A stretch of 64,000 nt of DNA, taken from CADCTB01 sp963768975 (GTDB lineage Bacteria; Actinomycetota; Acidimicrobiia; Acidimicrobiales; AC-14). A program made the translations under genes and the position numbers. The notes beneath the pieces are model-generated. The model was not told the origin of the DNA, ran no database searches, and was given only the letters and a program-made list of their open reading frames with translations. This document shows positions 1 through 8,183 of the stretch, one piece after another. The stretch spans positions 47,231 to 111,230 of the forward strand of contig CAVYKB010000018.1 in NCBI GenBank assembly GCA_963768975.1, read 5' to 3'. How positions within the stretch are numbered: position 1 is the stretch's first letter; each line of letters opens with the position of its first letter.

Positions 1-798
1 TCTTTGTCGTAGACCGGTCCGGCGATGATCTCACCGCTCGGCGAAACGATGCAGGCCCCGCCCCGCCCGAACACATCGACACCCGCAGGAAGCACGACCG
101 GGAAGTCAGCGGGGAAGGCCGACGCCGGGATGTACTGAGGGATGCTCACGACGAACGCTCCGCTCTCGATCGCGATGTGGCGCATCGAGGCAATCCACCC
201 GTCACTGTCGTCCGCCGTCGGGGCGAGCCAGAATCTGGGGACCCCCCTGGTACAGCGCCCAGCGCGCTAATGGCATTCGGTTCTCCCAACAGATCAGACC
301 GCCGACGCGGCCGATCTCCGGCAGGTCGGTGATGTCGAGGTCGTCACCGGCGCCGACACCGTGGAACACGCGCTCGTGCATCGTCGGCATCAACTTGCGA
401 TGGCGATGCAGGACGCCCTCAGGCCCGATGATCAGGAGCGTGTTGTACAGCGATCCTGGCCGGTGGTCCTCTCGCTCGTTGACACCGATTGCGACGTGGA
501 CTCCGCGCTCGGCGCACGCCTCAGTTAGGCGGGCCACCTGCGGTCCGGCGACGTCGACGCTTGACTCCCAAAGCCTCGCCCACAACTCGTCGCAGCCCTC
601 GGCCCATGTGGCAGCTTGCGCGGCCCATGCGCCGCTCGGGTATGCCGAGACGAAGCACTCGGGAAAGGCAACGATGGCTGCACCTTCGTTCGCGGCCTCT
701 TCGACCAAGGCAATCGCCTTGTCGATCGTCGCTTCCGCGTCGAGGATCACAGGGGTCGCCTGCACCGCCGCAACCCGTACCGTGCCGAAAGACGTCAT
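1..798 (-). pseudogene. Nitrilase-family carbon-nitrogen hydrolase, frameshifted and cut by window edge
   Basis: Predicted cytosolic nitrilase or amidase. The Glu-Lys-Cys triad is visible in FPECF, HRKLMP and GLICWEN. I start at ATG 798 because the conserved domain begins there (VRVAAVQATP) and a TANNNT box lies seven bases upstream; a longer TTG start at 954 adds only non-conserved sequence. Near 230-236 the frame breaks. Dropping one base after the Gln-Ile codons restores a normal nitrilase C-terminus (IWLAPTADDSDGW and onward) that runs off the left edge. One extra base therefore explains the break. It may be a real frameshift or a sequence error. The true substrate cannot be read from the sequence. 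Confidence 0.75.
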
Positions 799-805
799 AG
801 GACGG

Positions 806-811
806 AACGTA
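806..811 (-). promoter_or_regulatory. -10 box (TACGTT) of nitrilase, leaderless
   Basis: TACGTT lies 7 nt before ATG 798 on the minus strand, and no ribosome-binding site is present. This puts the transcript start at or next to the start codon. Confidence 0.45.
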
Positions 812-905
812 GCCCCCGCTGGCGCCGGGCCGCGCGTGGACGTCACCTTGTGGCAGCATCTGGCCTGCGACGCTCTTGTCGCTTGCTCGGAGACCAGTTC
901 TGTTG

Positions 906-2315
906 GTGACGCGATCGTTGGAGACCGACTACCTCGTCGTGGGCGCGGGGGCAATGGGTGCGGCGTTCACGGACGCGCTGATCGACCACGCGGATGTCCA
1001 CGTCACGCTCGTCGACCGTCGCCACGCGGCTGGTGGGCACTGGCTGGACGCCTATCCGTTCGTCCAGTTGCACCAGGCGTCGGTGTTCTACGGTGTCGCC
1101 TCGACGGTCCTGGGCACTGGGGCCGTGCAGGTGAGCGGGCCTGAGGCGGGACTTCAGGAGCGGGCACGCCAGTCGGAGATCCGGGCGTACTACGACGACA
1201 TCCTGCACCGCCGCTTCATCGGGTCGGGCCGAGTGACCTTCCTCGGAGGAAGCGAGCACCGGGCAGAAGGCTCGTCCCATCTCGTGACGTCCCGGGTGTC
1301 GGGAGAGACCGTGCAGGTGAAGGTGCGACGCCGGGTCGTCGATGCCACGTACCTGTCGCCGACGATTCCAGCGACCACGCCGCCGCCGTTCAACGTTGCT
1401 GACGACGTCCCTGTCGTCGCCATTAACGAGCTGGCCAGCCTGACCGCGACGCCGAGCAGCTACGTGATCGTCGGCTCCGGCAAGACCGCGACCGACGGGA
1501 TCGTGTGGCTGTTGCTCAACGGTGTGGCGCCGGACTGCATCGTCTGGGTGCGCCCGCGCGATCCGTGGATGCTCAACCGCGCTGTTGTCCAGCCCGACCC
1601 GGTGGTGGGGATCGGGCTGGCGGCGGACACCATGGAGGCGGCGGCCTCGGCCGAGTCGCTCGACGATCTGTTCCTGCGCCTCGAAGCTGCCGGCGTGATG
1701 CTCCGCATCGACAAGGACGTCGTGCCCACCATGGCCAAGACGCCCACTCTGGCCGGATGGGAGCTCGATCTCCTCCGCAGCATCGAGAACGTTGTCCGGC
1801 TCGGACACATCAAGCACGTAACCCGTGATGCGATGGTCCTCGAGCACGGCTCGGTGCCACTGGCCCCGGGCTCTCTCATCGTGCACTGTGCCGCCTCGGG
1901 GCTGCAGTACCCGCCGCTGGTTCCCCTCTGGGGCCCCGACAAGATCCGGCTGCAGACGATCCGAGTCGGCTTCCCCTGCTTCTGTGCAGCCCTGGCCGGC
2001 TATGTGGAGGCAACGCGCGACGACGACCGGGAACGCAACCGATTGTGCCCGCCCAACACCCTCCCCGACGACCCGGCCAGCTGGGCGCGGATGCAGGTCC
2101 GGGGAACGATCGCCTCGCGCACCTACGGCGCTGAACCCGACATCGCCGCCTGGGCCAACAGCTGCGCCCTGAATCCCGCGCGCATCAAATCTTCGCAACG
2201 CGACGACCCCGCCGTGCAGGCCGCCGGCGCCCGTCTGGCTGACCACGCCGCACGCGGCCTCACTCGGATGGCCGAGCTCGCCACGGAGCCCCTGCCCCCT
2301 ACGGCTGTATACTAA
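906..2315 (+). CDS. FAD/NAD(P)-binding flavoprotein
   Basis: Probable flavin-dependent oxidoreductase of the two-dinucleotide-domain type. The first Rossmann motif is GAGAMG near the N-terminus and a second, GSGKTATDG, lies near residue 180, as in flavin monooxygenase relatives that bind FAD and NAD(P)H. About 469 residues, no signal peptide. The start is uncertain: TTG 876, TTG 903, GTG 906 and TTG 918 are in frame, and a GGAGA at 889-893 best suits 903 or 906. It is divergent from the nitrilase, with about 100 nt between them. Its stop codon overlaps the -10 box of the next gene. The substrate is unknown. Confidence 0.7.
   Translation: MTRSLETDYLVVGAGAMGAAFTDALIDHADVHVTLVDRRHAAGGHWLDAYPFVQLHQASVFYGVASTVLGTGAVQVSGPEAGLQERARQSEIRAYYDDILHRRFIGSGRVTFLGGSEHRAEGSSHLVTSRVSGETVQVKVRRRVVDATYLSPTIPATTPPPFNVADDVPVVAINELASLTATPSSYVIVGSGKTATDGIVWLLLNGVAPDCIVWVRPRDPWMLNRAVVQPDPVVGIGLAADTMEAAASAESLDDLFLRLEAAGVMLRIDKDVVPTMAKTPTLAGWELDLLRSIENVVRLGHIKHVTRDAMVLEHGSVPLAPGSLIVHCAASGLQYPPLVPLWGPDKIRLQTIRVGFPCFCAALAGYVEATRDDDRERNRLCPPNTLPDDPASWARMQVRGTIASRTYGAEPDIAAWANSCALNPARIKSSQRDDPAVQAAGARLADHAARGLTRMAELATEPLPPTAVY
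2308..2313 (+). promoter_or_regulatory. -10 box (TATACT) of toxin-antitoxin operon
   Basis: TATACT lies 7 nt before ATG 2321 and overlaps the stop of the upstream flavoprotein gene. There is no Shine-Dalgarno sequence, so the antitoxin mRNA is probably leaderless. Confidence 0.55.
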
Positions 2316-2320
2316 TTTGC

Positions 2321-2515
2321 ATGCAGAGCACCAGCGTCCGGATCGACGCCGTCACACATGAGGAGCTGAAGCGCCTCGCCGCCGAACTGCACACCACGGT
2401 CGGGAACGCGGTGACCCTTGCCGTGCGGGCACTTCGGCAAGACCTGGTCGGCGCCGAGCTGGCGACTCCCCAGCGCGAAGACGAGGCTTCCTGGCTCAAT
2501 GCCGACCTCGGGTGA
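2321..2515 (+). CDS. Ribbon-helix-helix-type antitoxin
   Basis: A 64-residue protein with the look of a MazE/VapB-like antitoxin: a short beta strand (STSVRID) followed by two helices (THEELKRLAAEL and TVGNAVTLAVRALRQ), the layout of a ribbon-helix-helix DNA-binding domain, then an acidic tail. It should neutralise the toxin encoded immediately downstream and bind the shared promoter. The toxin ATG overlaps the end of this gene by 17 nt, typical of translational coupling in such pairs. The start is supported by the leaderless -10 box. The family call rests on the fold pattern and gene order rather than a strong motif. Confidence 0.65.
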   Translation: MQSTSVRIDAVTHEELKRLAAELHTTVGNAVTLAVRALRQDLVGAELATPQREDEASWLNADLG

Positions 2516-2840
2516 CGTGGTCGACCTGGCTCCCGGCGCTCCGGAGGGTCGTGAAGCGGGCTTCCACCACCCGGCGATCTTGGTGACGGCTCAGCGCATC
2601 CTGAATGCAATGCCGTCCGTCGTCCACGTGGTGCCCATTACACGGACGATCCGACGATTTCACTCAGAGGTCGTCATCGAACCGGACGAGGCGAACGGGC
2701 TGGTCGCACACTCCGCGGCCCAGTGCCAACACCTTCGTGCGGTATCGACGAGCAGGATCGTGGCCAGCCGCGGCAACGTGGGCTCGACCGTCCTTGCCCA
2801 GCTGCGCGAGACGATTGCCGTCCTCCTCGACATTCCGTAA
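2499..2840 (+). CDS. MazF/PemK-type endoribonuclease toxin
   Basis: A 113-residue protein beginning GDVVDLAPG, followed by a strand-rich core (HPAILVTAQ, HVVPITRT, SEVVIEPDE) and ending ETIAVLLDIP. This matches the PemK/MazF fold, whose members cleave mRNA. The start ATG 2499 lies inside the antitoxin gene; this frame is open further upstream but without conserved sequence. The usual MazF Arg-Arg-Pro signature after the first strand is altered to GFHHPA, so activity should not be assumed. With the preceding gene it forms a type II toxin-antitoxin pair in the accessory left arm. Confidence 0.7.
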   Translation: MPTSGDVVDLAPGAPEGREAGFHHPAILVTAQRILNAMPSVVHVVPITRTIRRFHSEVVIEPDEANGLVAHSAAQCQHLRAVSTSRIVASRGNVGSTVLAQLRETIAVLLDIP

Positions 2841-3099
2841 CCGGGGCGTCGATCGGCACCCGTTTGGGCGCATTGCCTGCAGCGTTACAGGGCGCTGCAG
2901 TGGTGCCGAACTCGGGTGCTCCCACCGCTACCCTTCGACGTTTCGACGTCACCGGCGCTGACACTCGCACTGCAGTGCGCTCAACGCGTCACAGCGGATG
3001 CCAGACTCTTGGATCGCAGGACGCCGGACCACTAGTAGGCTGACCTAGCTGTCGCATTCAACGAGAACAGCGCAGACCCGGGAGGCGTACGACGGCAAA

Positions 3100-3873
3100 A
3101 TGGACCCGATTCTTGTGCCCGTCGGCATATTTGCTGCAATGGCGCTATCCATCCTGGTGTTCTATAGATCGAAGTTCACGCCCGTCGCGGTATGTATTCT
3201 CTTAGTGCTTGCCGCCGGCGCGTCGGTCGTCTGTTCCTTCTCGTCGACTGACTTTCTCACTTGCGTGTCACCGTCATACTTGGTCGTCCTCATTGGGTTG
3301 TGTATCACCTTCTACGTCGGTCTTTTTCAGGATGACGGAAAGCGAAGCAGAGCCCGCAGTGCCGCCTTCGAAGATCGGTGGAAGAAGGTTTGCCATGTCC
3401 TTGATGACGGACATAAGCATGAAGGAGGGCTTATACGGGGCACGTACGAGGGACATCCAGTTCAGGCGCGAGCGTCTTATGTTGACTTGGAGCCCCAGGC
3501 CAGCCCGATCAGCGTCTATGAGGTGTCCGTTCGCGCCGAACCTGGTCGACGTCGGTGGTCAGCGCGACCGAAGAAGATGGGAAGAAGCTGGAGGCATTGG
3601 GAGTGGGTGATCGTCGCCCGGCCCGAGGACTTGAAGAAGCAACTTGCGGAGGCTGGGATCGTGGAGGCTCTCCACGCCCGACCGGAGATTGGTGTCGGAG
3701 GGAACCCCAAGGTCTCCTACGATCCGGCGGAGGGAACTCTCAAGTACTCGGACGACAGTGGCAGCGTTCCGGATGCCGTTTCCTTCCGCTGTCAGGTCAG
3801 GACACTAATTGGCCTCGATGCACTCAACTCCGAGCACAACGTTGGGCCCGGGATTTCAGACCCGGCCAGATGA
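3100..3873 (+). CDS. Membrane protein of unknown function
   Basis: I do not recognise this 257-residue protein. It begins with three hydrophobic stretches (about residues 3-20, 28-46 and 58-76), then has a charged cytosolic or extracytoplasmic domain of about 180 residues with several Trp and basic residues (RRRWSARPKK, RSWRHWEW). A GGAGG-like sequence lies about 14 nt before ATG 3100. Its base composition is visibly lower in GC than nearly all other genes here, and it sits between a toxin-antitoxin pair and an IS remnant. Horizontal acquisition is therefore likely. Confidence 0.55.
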   Translation: MDPILVPVGIFAAMALSILVFYRSKFTPVAVCILLVLAAGASVVCSFSSTDFLTCVSPSYLVVLIGLCITFYVGLFQDDGKRSRARSAAFEDRWKKVCHVLDDGHKHEGGLIRGTYEGHPVQARASYVDLEPQASPISVYEVSVRAEPGRRRWSARPKKMGRSWRHWEWVIVARPEDLKKQLAEAGIVEALHARPEIGVGGNPKVSYDPAEGTLKYSDDSGSVPDAVSFRCQVRTLIGLDALNSEHNVGPGISDPAR

Positions 3874-4175
3874 TCGGGATCGGACCGCGGATAACCGGCA
3901 GGGATGATGTGGGAGAAGGACCGAGCACCATCCACCGTCATCGAGGCGGTGCTCACTACGGTCAGGAGTTCTGGTTCTTCGGTCTGACCTGAAAGCTGGG
4001 TTGACGCAGAAGTTGTCTTCGTAAGGGAACCGTCGACCGAAGTCCAGAGAGCTCACCGGCGCGCACCGGTCGGGCGGCGTGAAGCGGGCGGCTGTTCGAG
4101 CAGTCGACCGCCTCAGTGACCGCCGTCCCGGCTTGCTGCGTGCCACCCCTTGACCAATGAGAAGGAAGGGACGGC
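3874..4175. other. Intergenic stretch upstream of IS110 remnant
   Basis: No gene seen. It contains a GAGCACC/GGTGCTC hairpin at 3923-3954 and two copies of GTCGACCG near 4031 and 4100. The last 180 nt would correspond to the left non-coding end of an IS110-group element, the place where these elements encode their bridge RNA. Whether a functional RNA survives cannot be told by eye. Confidence 0.35.
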
Positions 4176-4798
4176 ATGACCATCGTAGAAGCCCCGCGCG
4201 CCGTGACCGGCGGCGTGGACACCCACCTGGACCTCAACGTCGCCGCCGCGCTCGACGACATAGGCGAATTGCTGGGCGTCGAGGAGTTTGCCACCGACGC
4301 CGGCGGTGACCGGTGCCTGCTGGCCTGGCTGCAGTCCTTCGGCACCGTGATGCGCGTCGGTGTCGAGGGCACCGGCTCCTATGGCGTCGGGTGGCCAGGG
4401 CGCTGCGAGCGGCCGACATCGCCGTGGTCGAGGTCGACCGGCCCAACCGTCTGGTCCGGCGCCGTCAGGGCAAGTCGGACCCCCTCGACGCGGTGGAGGC
4501 GGCCCGGGCCGCCCTGTCGGGGCGAGCGTGCGGGAAAGCCAAGAGGGCCCACCTGTGCGGGGTGGCGCCGCTCGAGGCGTCCTCGGGCAAGGTCGTGCGC
4601 CGCCGGCTGAACCGAGGCGGCGACCGCCAGGCCAACTCGGCCCTGTGGCGGATCGCCCTGGTCCGCATGCGCTCGGACCCCCGCACGCGCACCAACGTGG
4701 AGCGCCGGATCGAGGAGGGCCGCTCCAAGCCCGAGATCGTCCGCATGCTCAAGCGCTACATCGCCCGCGAGGTCTACCGCCTCCTACCTCGCGGCTGA
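4176..4798 (+). pseudogene. IS110-family transposase, frameshifted and internally deleted
   Basis: The N-terminal RuvC-like part (GGVDTHLDLNVAAALD, GVEGTGSYG) and the C-terminal Transposase_20 part (HLCGVAPLEASSGKV, LNRGGDRQANSALWRIAL) of an IS110/IS116 DEDD transposase are both clear. The reading frame shifts by one base near 4391-4393: the conserved LARALRAADI and KSDPLDA segments lie in another frame. After GKAK (about 4545) the sequence jumps straight to the C-terminal domain. About 207 codons remain of a normal 350-400, so roughly 150 central codons are missing. ATG 4176 is preceded by GAAGGAAGGG. It cannot make an active transposase. Confidence 0.85.
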
Positions 4799-5310
4799 CA
4801 TCGCTCCGAGCGGCGGGTCTGGCCCCATAACCGGCTGACGCCCCACGGGTTGTCCTCAGTTCGATCTGCCGACCCGCCGCTCGAGCACCGCCGACATCGC
4901 TCGACGAGCAACGCCTTGGCCTAATAGGAGCCTGCCCTCGCCTTTTCGGAGTGGCCCATCCCTGTCCTGCCCGGCGCCCCGTCGAGACACCGAAATTGGC
5001 CCCTTGACAACGATAAGAGCATCGAAGTCATGCTGGCCACCTGCTCGATAACGGTCGCCGAGCGCACGTGCCGGTTTCTTTCGGGAATTGTTGGGCAATT
5101 GACGATGGAAGAGACATGTCGCTTTGCCCCGAAGACATGCCTCGTCGAGGGGCGCCGCCGCCACCGCCGTCATCCTCGTCCGGATGGAGCGGATGCCCGC
5201 TCCAATCGTCGGTGGTCTCAGCGACCGGGCGTGACGCACGTCCGTGCCGCGGCCTGGACCATCCGGCGCCGGCGGCCGGGCCGGGTGCAACGGCCTGACC
5301 TGCACTTTCC
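4799..5310. other. Intergenic remnant between IS110 relic and tRNA-Pro
   Basis: About 510 nt with no convincing gene. Minus-strand open frames here run through the tRNA and translate tRNA sequence, so they are spurious. Composition is mixed, with AT-richer patches near 5000-5110. I see no integrase and no repeat of the tRNA 3' end. Confidence 0.4.
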
Positions 5311-5387
5311 TGGTCGGGAAGGCGGGACTTGAACCCGCGGCCTCAGCGTCCCGAACGCTGCGCGCTACCAAGCTGCGCCACTTCCCG
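5311..5387 (-). tRNA. tRNA-Pro(CGG)
   Basis: A 77-nt cloverleaf on the minus strand. The acceptor stem CGGGAAG pairs with CTTCCCG. The D-arm is GCGC-AGCTTGGTA-GCGC, the anticodon stem CAGCG/CGCTG carries loop TTCGGGA with anticodon CGG, and the T-arm is GCGGG-TTCAAGT-CCCGC. Discriminator A and an encoded CCA follow. Its 3' end faces the accessory left arm. Confidence 0.95.
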
Positions 5388-5403
5388 GAACCACCAGCCT
5401 ACT

Positions 5404-5820
5404 TCAGCGGAGCGGGACCGTGACCGGGAGGTAGGCGGTGTCTTCGTAGGTGCCGCCGGCGAGCAGCGTGGAGATGGCCCGCCCCAACCGCAAAGGATCG
5501 ATGGGCTTGACGATCCAGCCCTCGGCGTCGGAGCGGCGGGCGAGGAACACGTCGGCCCGGCGGTCGAGCAGCTGGAGCACGGGGACGTGGGGGGCGCGGC
5601 CGGCGCCGGCCTCGAGGTGAAGGTCCAGGGTGGTGGCCATGCCGCCCATGCGGCCTATCTGGGCGTCCAGCACGACCAGGTCAGGCGTCTTCGCCAGCAC
5701 CGCCGGCAGCACGTCGGCGCCGTGGTTCAGCTCCCGCACGGTGATGCCGGCGTCGGGGAGCGAGGCGATGACCTCTTCACGGACCTTGGACGAATCGCTG
5801 ACCACGAGCACGTCGGGCAT
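5404..5820 (-). CDS. Stand-alone response regulator receiver protein
   Basis: A 138-residue CheY-like receiver domain without an output domain. The phospho-acceptor Asp is in LVVLDAQIG, the acidic pocket in SDSSK, and the conserved Lys in WIVKPIDP. It probably relays a phosphotransfer signal to a partner protein or kinase. Start ATG 5820 is chosen because the domain begins at MPDVLVVSD and a TACCCT box lies 6 nt upstream. It is divergent from a STAS-domain anti-sigma antagonist only about 40 nt away, so the two may share regulation. The cognate kinase is not in the window. Confidence 0.8.
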   Translation of the reverse strand: MPDVLVVSDSSKVREEVIASLPDAGITVRELNHGADVLPAVLAKTPDLVVLDAQIGRMGGMATTLDLHLEAGAGRAPHVPVLQLLDRRADVFLARRSDAEGWIVKPIDPLRLGRAISTLLAGGTYEDTAYLPVTVPLR

Positions 5821-5826
5821 ACCCGG

Positions 5827-5832
5827 AGGGTA
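5827..5832 (-). promoter_or_regulatory. -10 box (TACCCT) of receiver gene
   Basis: TACCCT on the minus strand, 6 nt before ATG 5820. No Shine-Dalgarno sequence is present, so the transcript is probably leaderless. Confidence 0.4.
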
Positions 5833-5849
5833 GTGCCCGCATCCCATGG

Positions 5850-5855
5850 GTAGCA
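5850..5855 (+). promoter_or_regulatory. -10 box (TAGCAT) of STAS gene
   Basis: TAGCAT lies 8 nt before GTG 5864. If used, it rules out ATG 5846 as the start, because that codon would lie upstream of the transcript. Confidence 0.4.
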
Positions 5856-5863
5856 TCGAGGCC

Positions 5864-6232
5864 GTGCTTCACATTGAGCTTGATAAGCGTGAGGACTACA
5901 CCATCTGCCGTCCCGTGGGGGAGCTGGACGCCTACACCGTGGGCCAGTTCCGAGAGGCCCTCGGCGAGTTGGCGTCTGAACCCAAGCTCCTCATCGACAT
6001 GTCGGAGGTCCCGTTCGTGGACTCGGCCGGCCTGGGCGCGCTCATCGGTGGCATCCGCCGGGCCCGGGAAGCAGGTGGCGACGTCGCCGTCTGCTGCAAC
6101 CGTCCCACCCTCGTCCGCCTCCTCCACACCACCGGCTTCGACCGGATTGTCACCGTCACCGACACCGTGGCCGAGGCCGCCGAGTCGCTGACCAGCGGCG
6201 AGGACACCACAGCGGACAGCCGCGCCAACTAG
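5864..6232 (+). CDS. STAS-domain anti-sigma factor antagonist
   Basis: About 122 residues forming one STAS domain of the SpoIIAA/RsbV type. The phosphorylatable serine lies in VDSAGLGALIGG. Such proteins bind anti-sigma kinases when dephosphorylated and release the sigma factor. The C-terminus adds a short Ser/Thr/Asp-rich tail. I prefer GTG 5864 over ATG 5846 because of the leaderless promoter signature, but ATG 5846 remains possible. Its TAG stop shares the four bases CTAG with the stop of the convergent ATPase gene. No anti-sigma factor or sigma factor gene is visible in the window. Confidence 0.8.
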   Translation: MLHIELDKREDYTICRPVGELDAYTVGQFREALGELASEPKLLIDMSEVPFVDSAGLGALIGGIRRAREAGGDVAVCCNRPTLVRLLHTTGFDRIVTVTDTVAEAAESLTSGEDTTADSRAN

Positions 6233-7266
6233 GCGAACACGTACGCCGCCACCCGGGCCAGCCCCGGGAGGTCGTGGACATCGGTCTCTAGCTCCGGCAC
6301 GCGCACCGCCGGCGCGCCCACCCGCTGGGCCAGCGCCACCACGTGAGCCTCCTCCCCCTCGGCCAGCCGGGCCAGCTCGGCCACGTTCCGGTAGAGCGGG
6401 GCCAGGGAGGCCACCTCGGTACCCACCGCATCGAAGCGGGGGTGCATCCGGTTGACGACCAAGGCGTCGACGTCGATGCCGTGCTCGATCAGCTTCTCGG
6501 CGAAGAACTCGGCCTCCCGGGCCGCGTCCCGGCGGGGCGAGGTGACCAGGACGAACGCCGTGCACGGGTCGGCCAGCAGCTCCAGGACCCGGTGGGCCCG
6601 CTGGCGGAAGCCGTCCTCCATGCCTTCGAAGGCCTGGAAGAACGTCACCGCGTCGGACACCACCTCCGAGCCCACCACCTTCCCGATGGTGCGCAGGAAC
6701 GCCTGGGTAGCGATGTTCACCGCCCGGATACCGGTCCGGGCCGGCATCATCAGCAGCCGGAACAGCCGGTTGTCGAGCAGGCGGGTGAGCCGGCGGGGGG
6801 CGTCGACGAAGTCCAGGGCGTTGCGGGTGGGCGGGGTGTCGACCACGACAAGGTCGAACCGCTCGTCGGTGTGGAGCTCGAACAGCTTCTCCATGGCCAT
6901 GTACTCCTGGGTGCCCGACAGGGCGCCGGCGATGTTGCGGTAGAAGCGGTTGGCCAGGATGGTCTCGGCCTGGCCGGGCTCGGGGGCGTACTTCACGACG
7001 AGGCCGTCGAAGGTGGCGCGGGGGTCGAGCATGCAGGCCCACAGCTCGCCGGGCCAGTCGCCGTCGATGCGGCGGGCGGTGTCGCTCAGGTCGTCGAGCC
7101 CCAGCGCGTCGGCCAGGCGCTTGGCCGGGTCGATGGTGACCACGACCGTCCGCCGGCCCCGGCGGGCGCCCTCGACGGCCAGCGCAGCGGCCACCGTGGT
7201 CTTGCCCACCCCGCCCGGGCCGCAGCACACGAGAATCTCCCGGTCGGCGACCAGGTCGTCCATCAT
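6229..7266 (-). CDS. ArsA/Get3-like ATPase, second subunit
   Basis: A 345-residue P-loop ATPase of the anion-transporting ArsA/Get3 family. The deviant Walker A is CGPGGVGKTT near residue 15, the switch regions are VTIDPAKRL and VVVDTPPTRNAL, and a late NRMHP matches the base-recognition segment. It overlaps the upstream ATPase gene by four bases (ATGA), so the two are translationally coupled. Mycobacteria carry a comparable pair (Rv3679-Rv3680) beside whiB4 and ponA2; here whiB and a class A PBP also lie downstream, which supports orthology. The true cargo is unknown; arsenite transport should not be assumed. Confidence 0.85.
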   Translation of the reverse strand: MMDDLVADREILVCCGPGGVGKTTVAAALAVEGARRGRRTVVVTIDPAKRLADALGLDDLSDTARRIDGDWPGELWACMLDPRATFDGLVVKYAPEPGQAETILANRFYRNIAGALSGTQEYMAMEKLFELHTDERFDLVVVDTPPTRNALDFVDAPRRLTRLLDNRLFRLLMMPARTGIRAVNIATQAFLRTIGKVVGSEVVSDAVTFFQAFEGMEDGFRQRAHRVLELLADPCTAFVLVTSPRRDAAREAEFFAEKLIEHGIDVDALVVNRMHPRFDAVGTEVASLAPLYRNVAELARLAEGEEAHVVALAQRVGAPAVRVPELETDVHDLPGLARVAAYVFA

Positions 7267-8174
7267 GAGCCCACCCCTGCGATCGCCGAGGCGAGGGAGG
7301 CGGCGAGAGCGTCGATCTCGGGGGGGCCGAGGTCGACGCTGAACTGCGTCGGCAGGTGAAGTTGTGGCAGGGGCAGCTCGGCGGCCAGGCGGGCGACCTG
7401 GGCCTGCTGGAGCTCCTGGCGCCGGCGGCGGAACTCGGCGGCCGCCGCCAGCACGTTGGCATCGGCGCCGGCCGGCGCCGGGTCGGCGTCGAGGCCGTCC
7501 AGCACCGGGTACAGGCCGTTGACGACCACGGGCGCCAGGTCGACGCCGACCCGGTCCTCCAGGGCGAAGGCGGTCTGCACCACCTCGTTCACCGGCGTCT
7601 CCTCGGCCAGGGTGACCAGCATGACCCGGCAACGAGCAGGGTCGATGAGCATGGACAGCACGTCGTCGGCCTGGCTCTGCAGCGGGCCCGAGCGCACGAT
7701 GTCCCGCAGGCCCCTAGGCGACATCAGGAAGCTCACGGCGTGGCCGGCGGCGGGGGCGTCGAGGAGGATGAGGTCGGCCACGCCGGCCCGCTCCAGCTGC
7801 TTCACCTTGCCCAGGACCAGGATGTCCTTGATTCCCGGGACCGCCGTGGAGACCACCTCCACCAGCCCGCCCTTGACCAGGCGCCTAGAAAGCCGGCGCA
7901 GGCCGTGCTCCTCCAGGTACTCGATAAGGGCGACGTCGGGGGTGAGCGCCCGGGCCCGGATGCCGGGGGCGAGCTCCCGTTCGTCGTACTCCAGGTCTTC
8001 GGTGCCGAAGGCGGCAGCCAGGCCGGTCTTGCCTTCCACCTCGACGATCAGGACAGAGAGCCCGAGGCCGGCGGCCATCTTCGCCATGGCTGCGGTGACC
8101 GTCGTCTTGCCCACCCCGCCCTTGCCCGCCACGATCACCAGCCGCGACTGGCAGCAGAACGCGCGGGGATCCAC
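7263..8174 (-). CDS. ArsA/Get3-like ATPase, first subunit
   Basis: A 303-residue ATPase related to its downstream neighbour. The deviant Walker A AGKGGVGKTT is at about residues 16-25, and the switch motif LLDAPAAGHAV replaces the more usual DTPPTR. The first residues include two adjacent cysteines (FCCQSR). It starts at GTG 8174, the only good start just before the P-loop, and ends inside the start of the second ATPase gene (ATGA overlap). The two probably work as a heterodimer at the membrane or in redox protection, by analogy with the mycobacterial pair. The LysM gene lies 9 nt upstream in the same direction. Confidence 0.85.
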   Translation of the reverse strand: MDPRAFCCQSRLVIVAGKGGVGKTTVTAAMAKMAAGLGLSVLIVEVEGKTGLAAAFGTEDLEYDERELAPGIRARALTPDVALIEYLEEHGLRRLSRRLVKGGLVEVVSTAVPGIKDILVLGKVKQLERAGVADLILLDAPAAGHAVSFLMSPRGLRDIVRSGPLQSQADDVLSMLIDPARCRVMLVTLAEETPVNEVVQTAFALEDRVGVDLAPVVVNGLYPVLDGLDADPAPAGADANVLAAAAEFRRRRQELQQAQVARLAAELPLPQLHLPTQFSVDLGPPEIDALAASLASAIAGVGS

Positions 8175-8183
8175 CTTGGGACG

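Noticed and set aside
843..2246. 467-codon minus-strand open frame
   Set aside because: Shadow of the flavoprotein gene in a GC-rich region; no domain, and the plus frame has clear Rossmann motifs.
5046..5110. GAATTG/CAATTG short inverted repeat as IS end or att site
   Set aside because: Only 6 bp, no matching partner elsewhere and no target duplication.
4856..5371. 171-codon minus-strand open frame
   Set aside because: It runs through the tRNA-Pro gene; its N-terminus is translated tRNA sequence.
7267..7632. Extension of the second ArsA-like ATPase upstream of ATG 7266
   Set aside because: It would overlap the first ATPase gene; the ATGA junction is the natural start.
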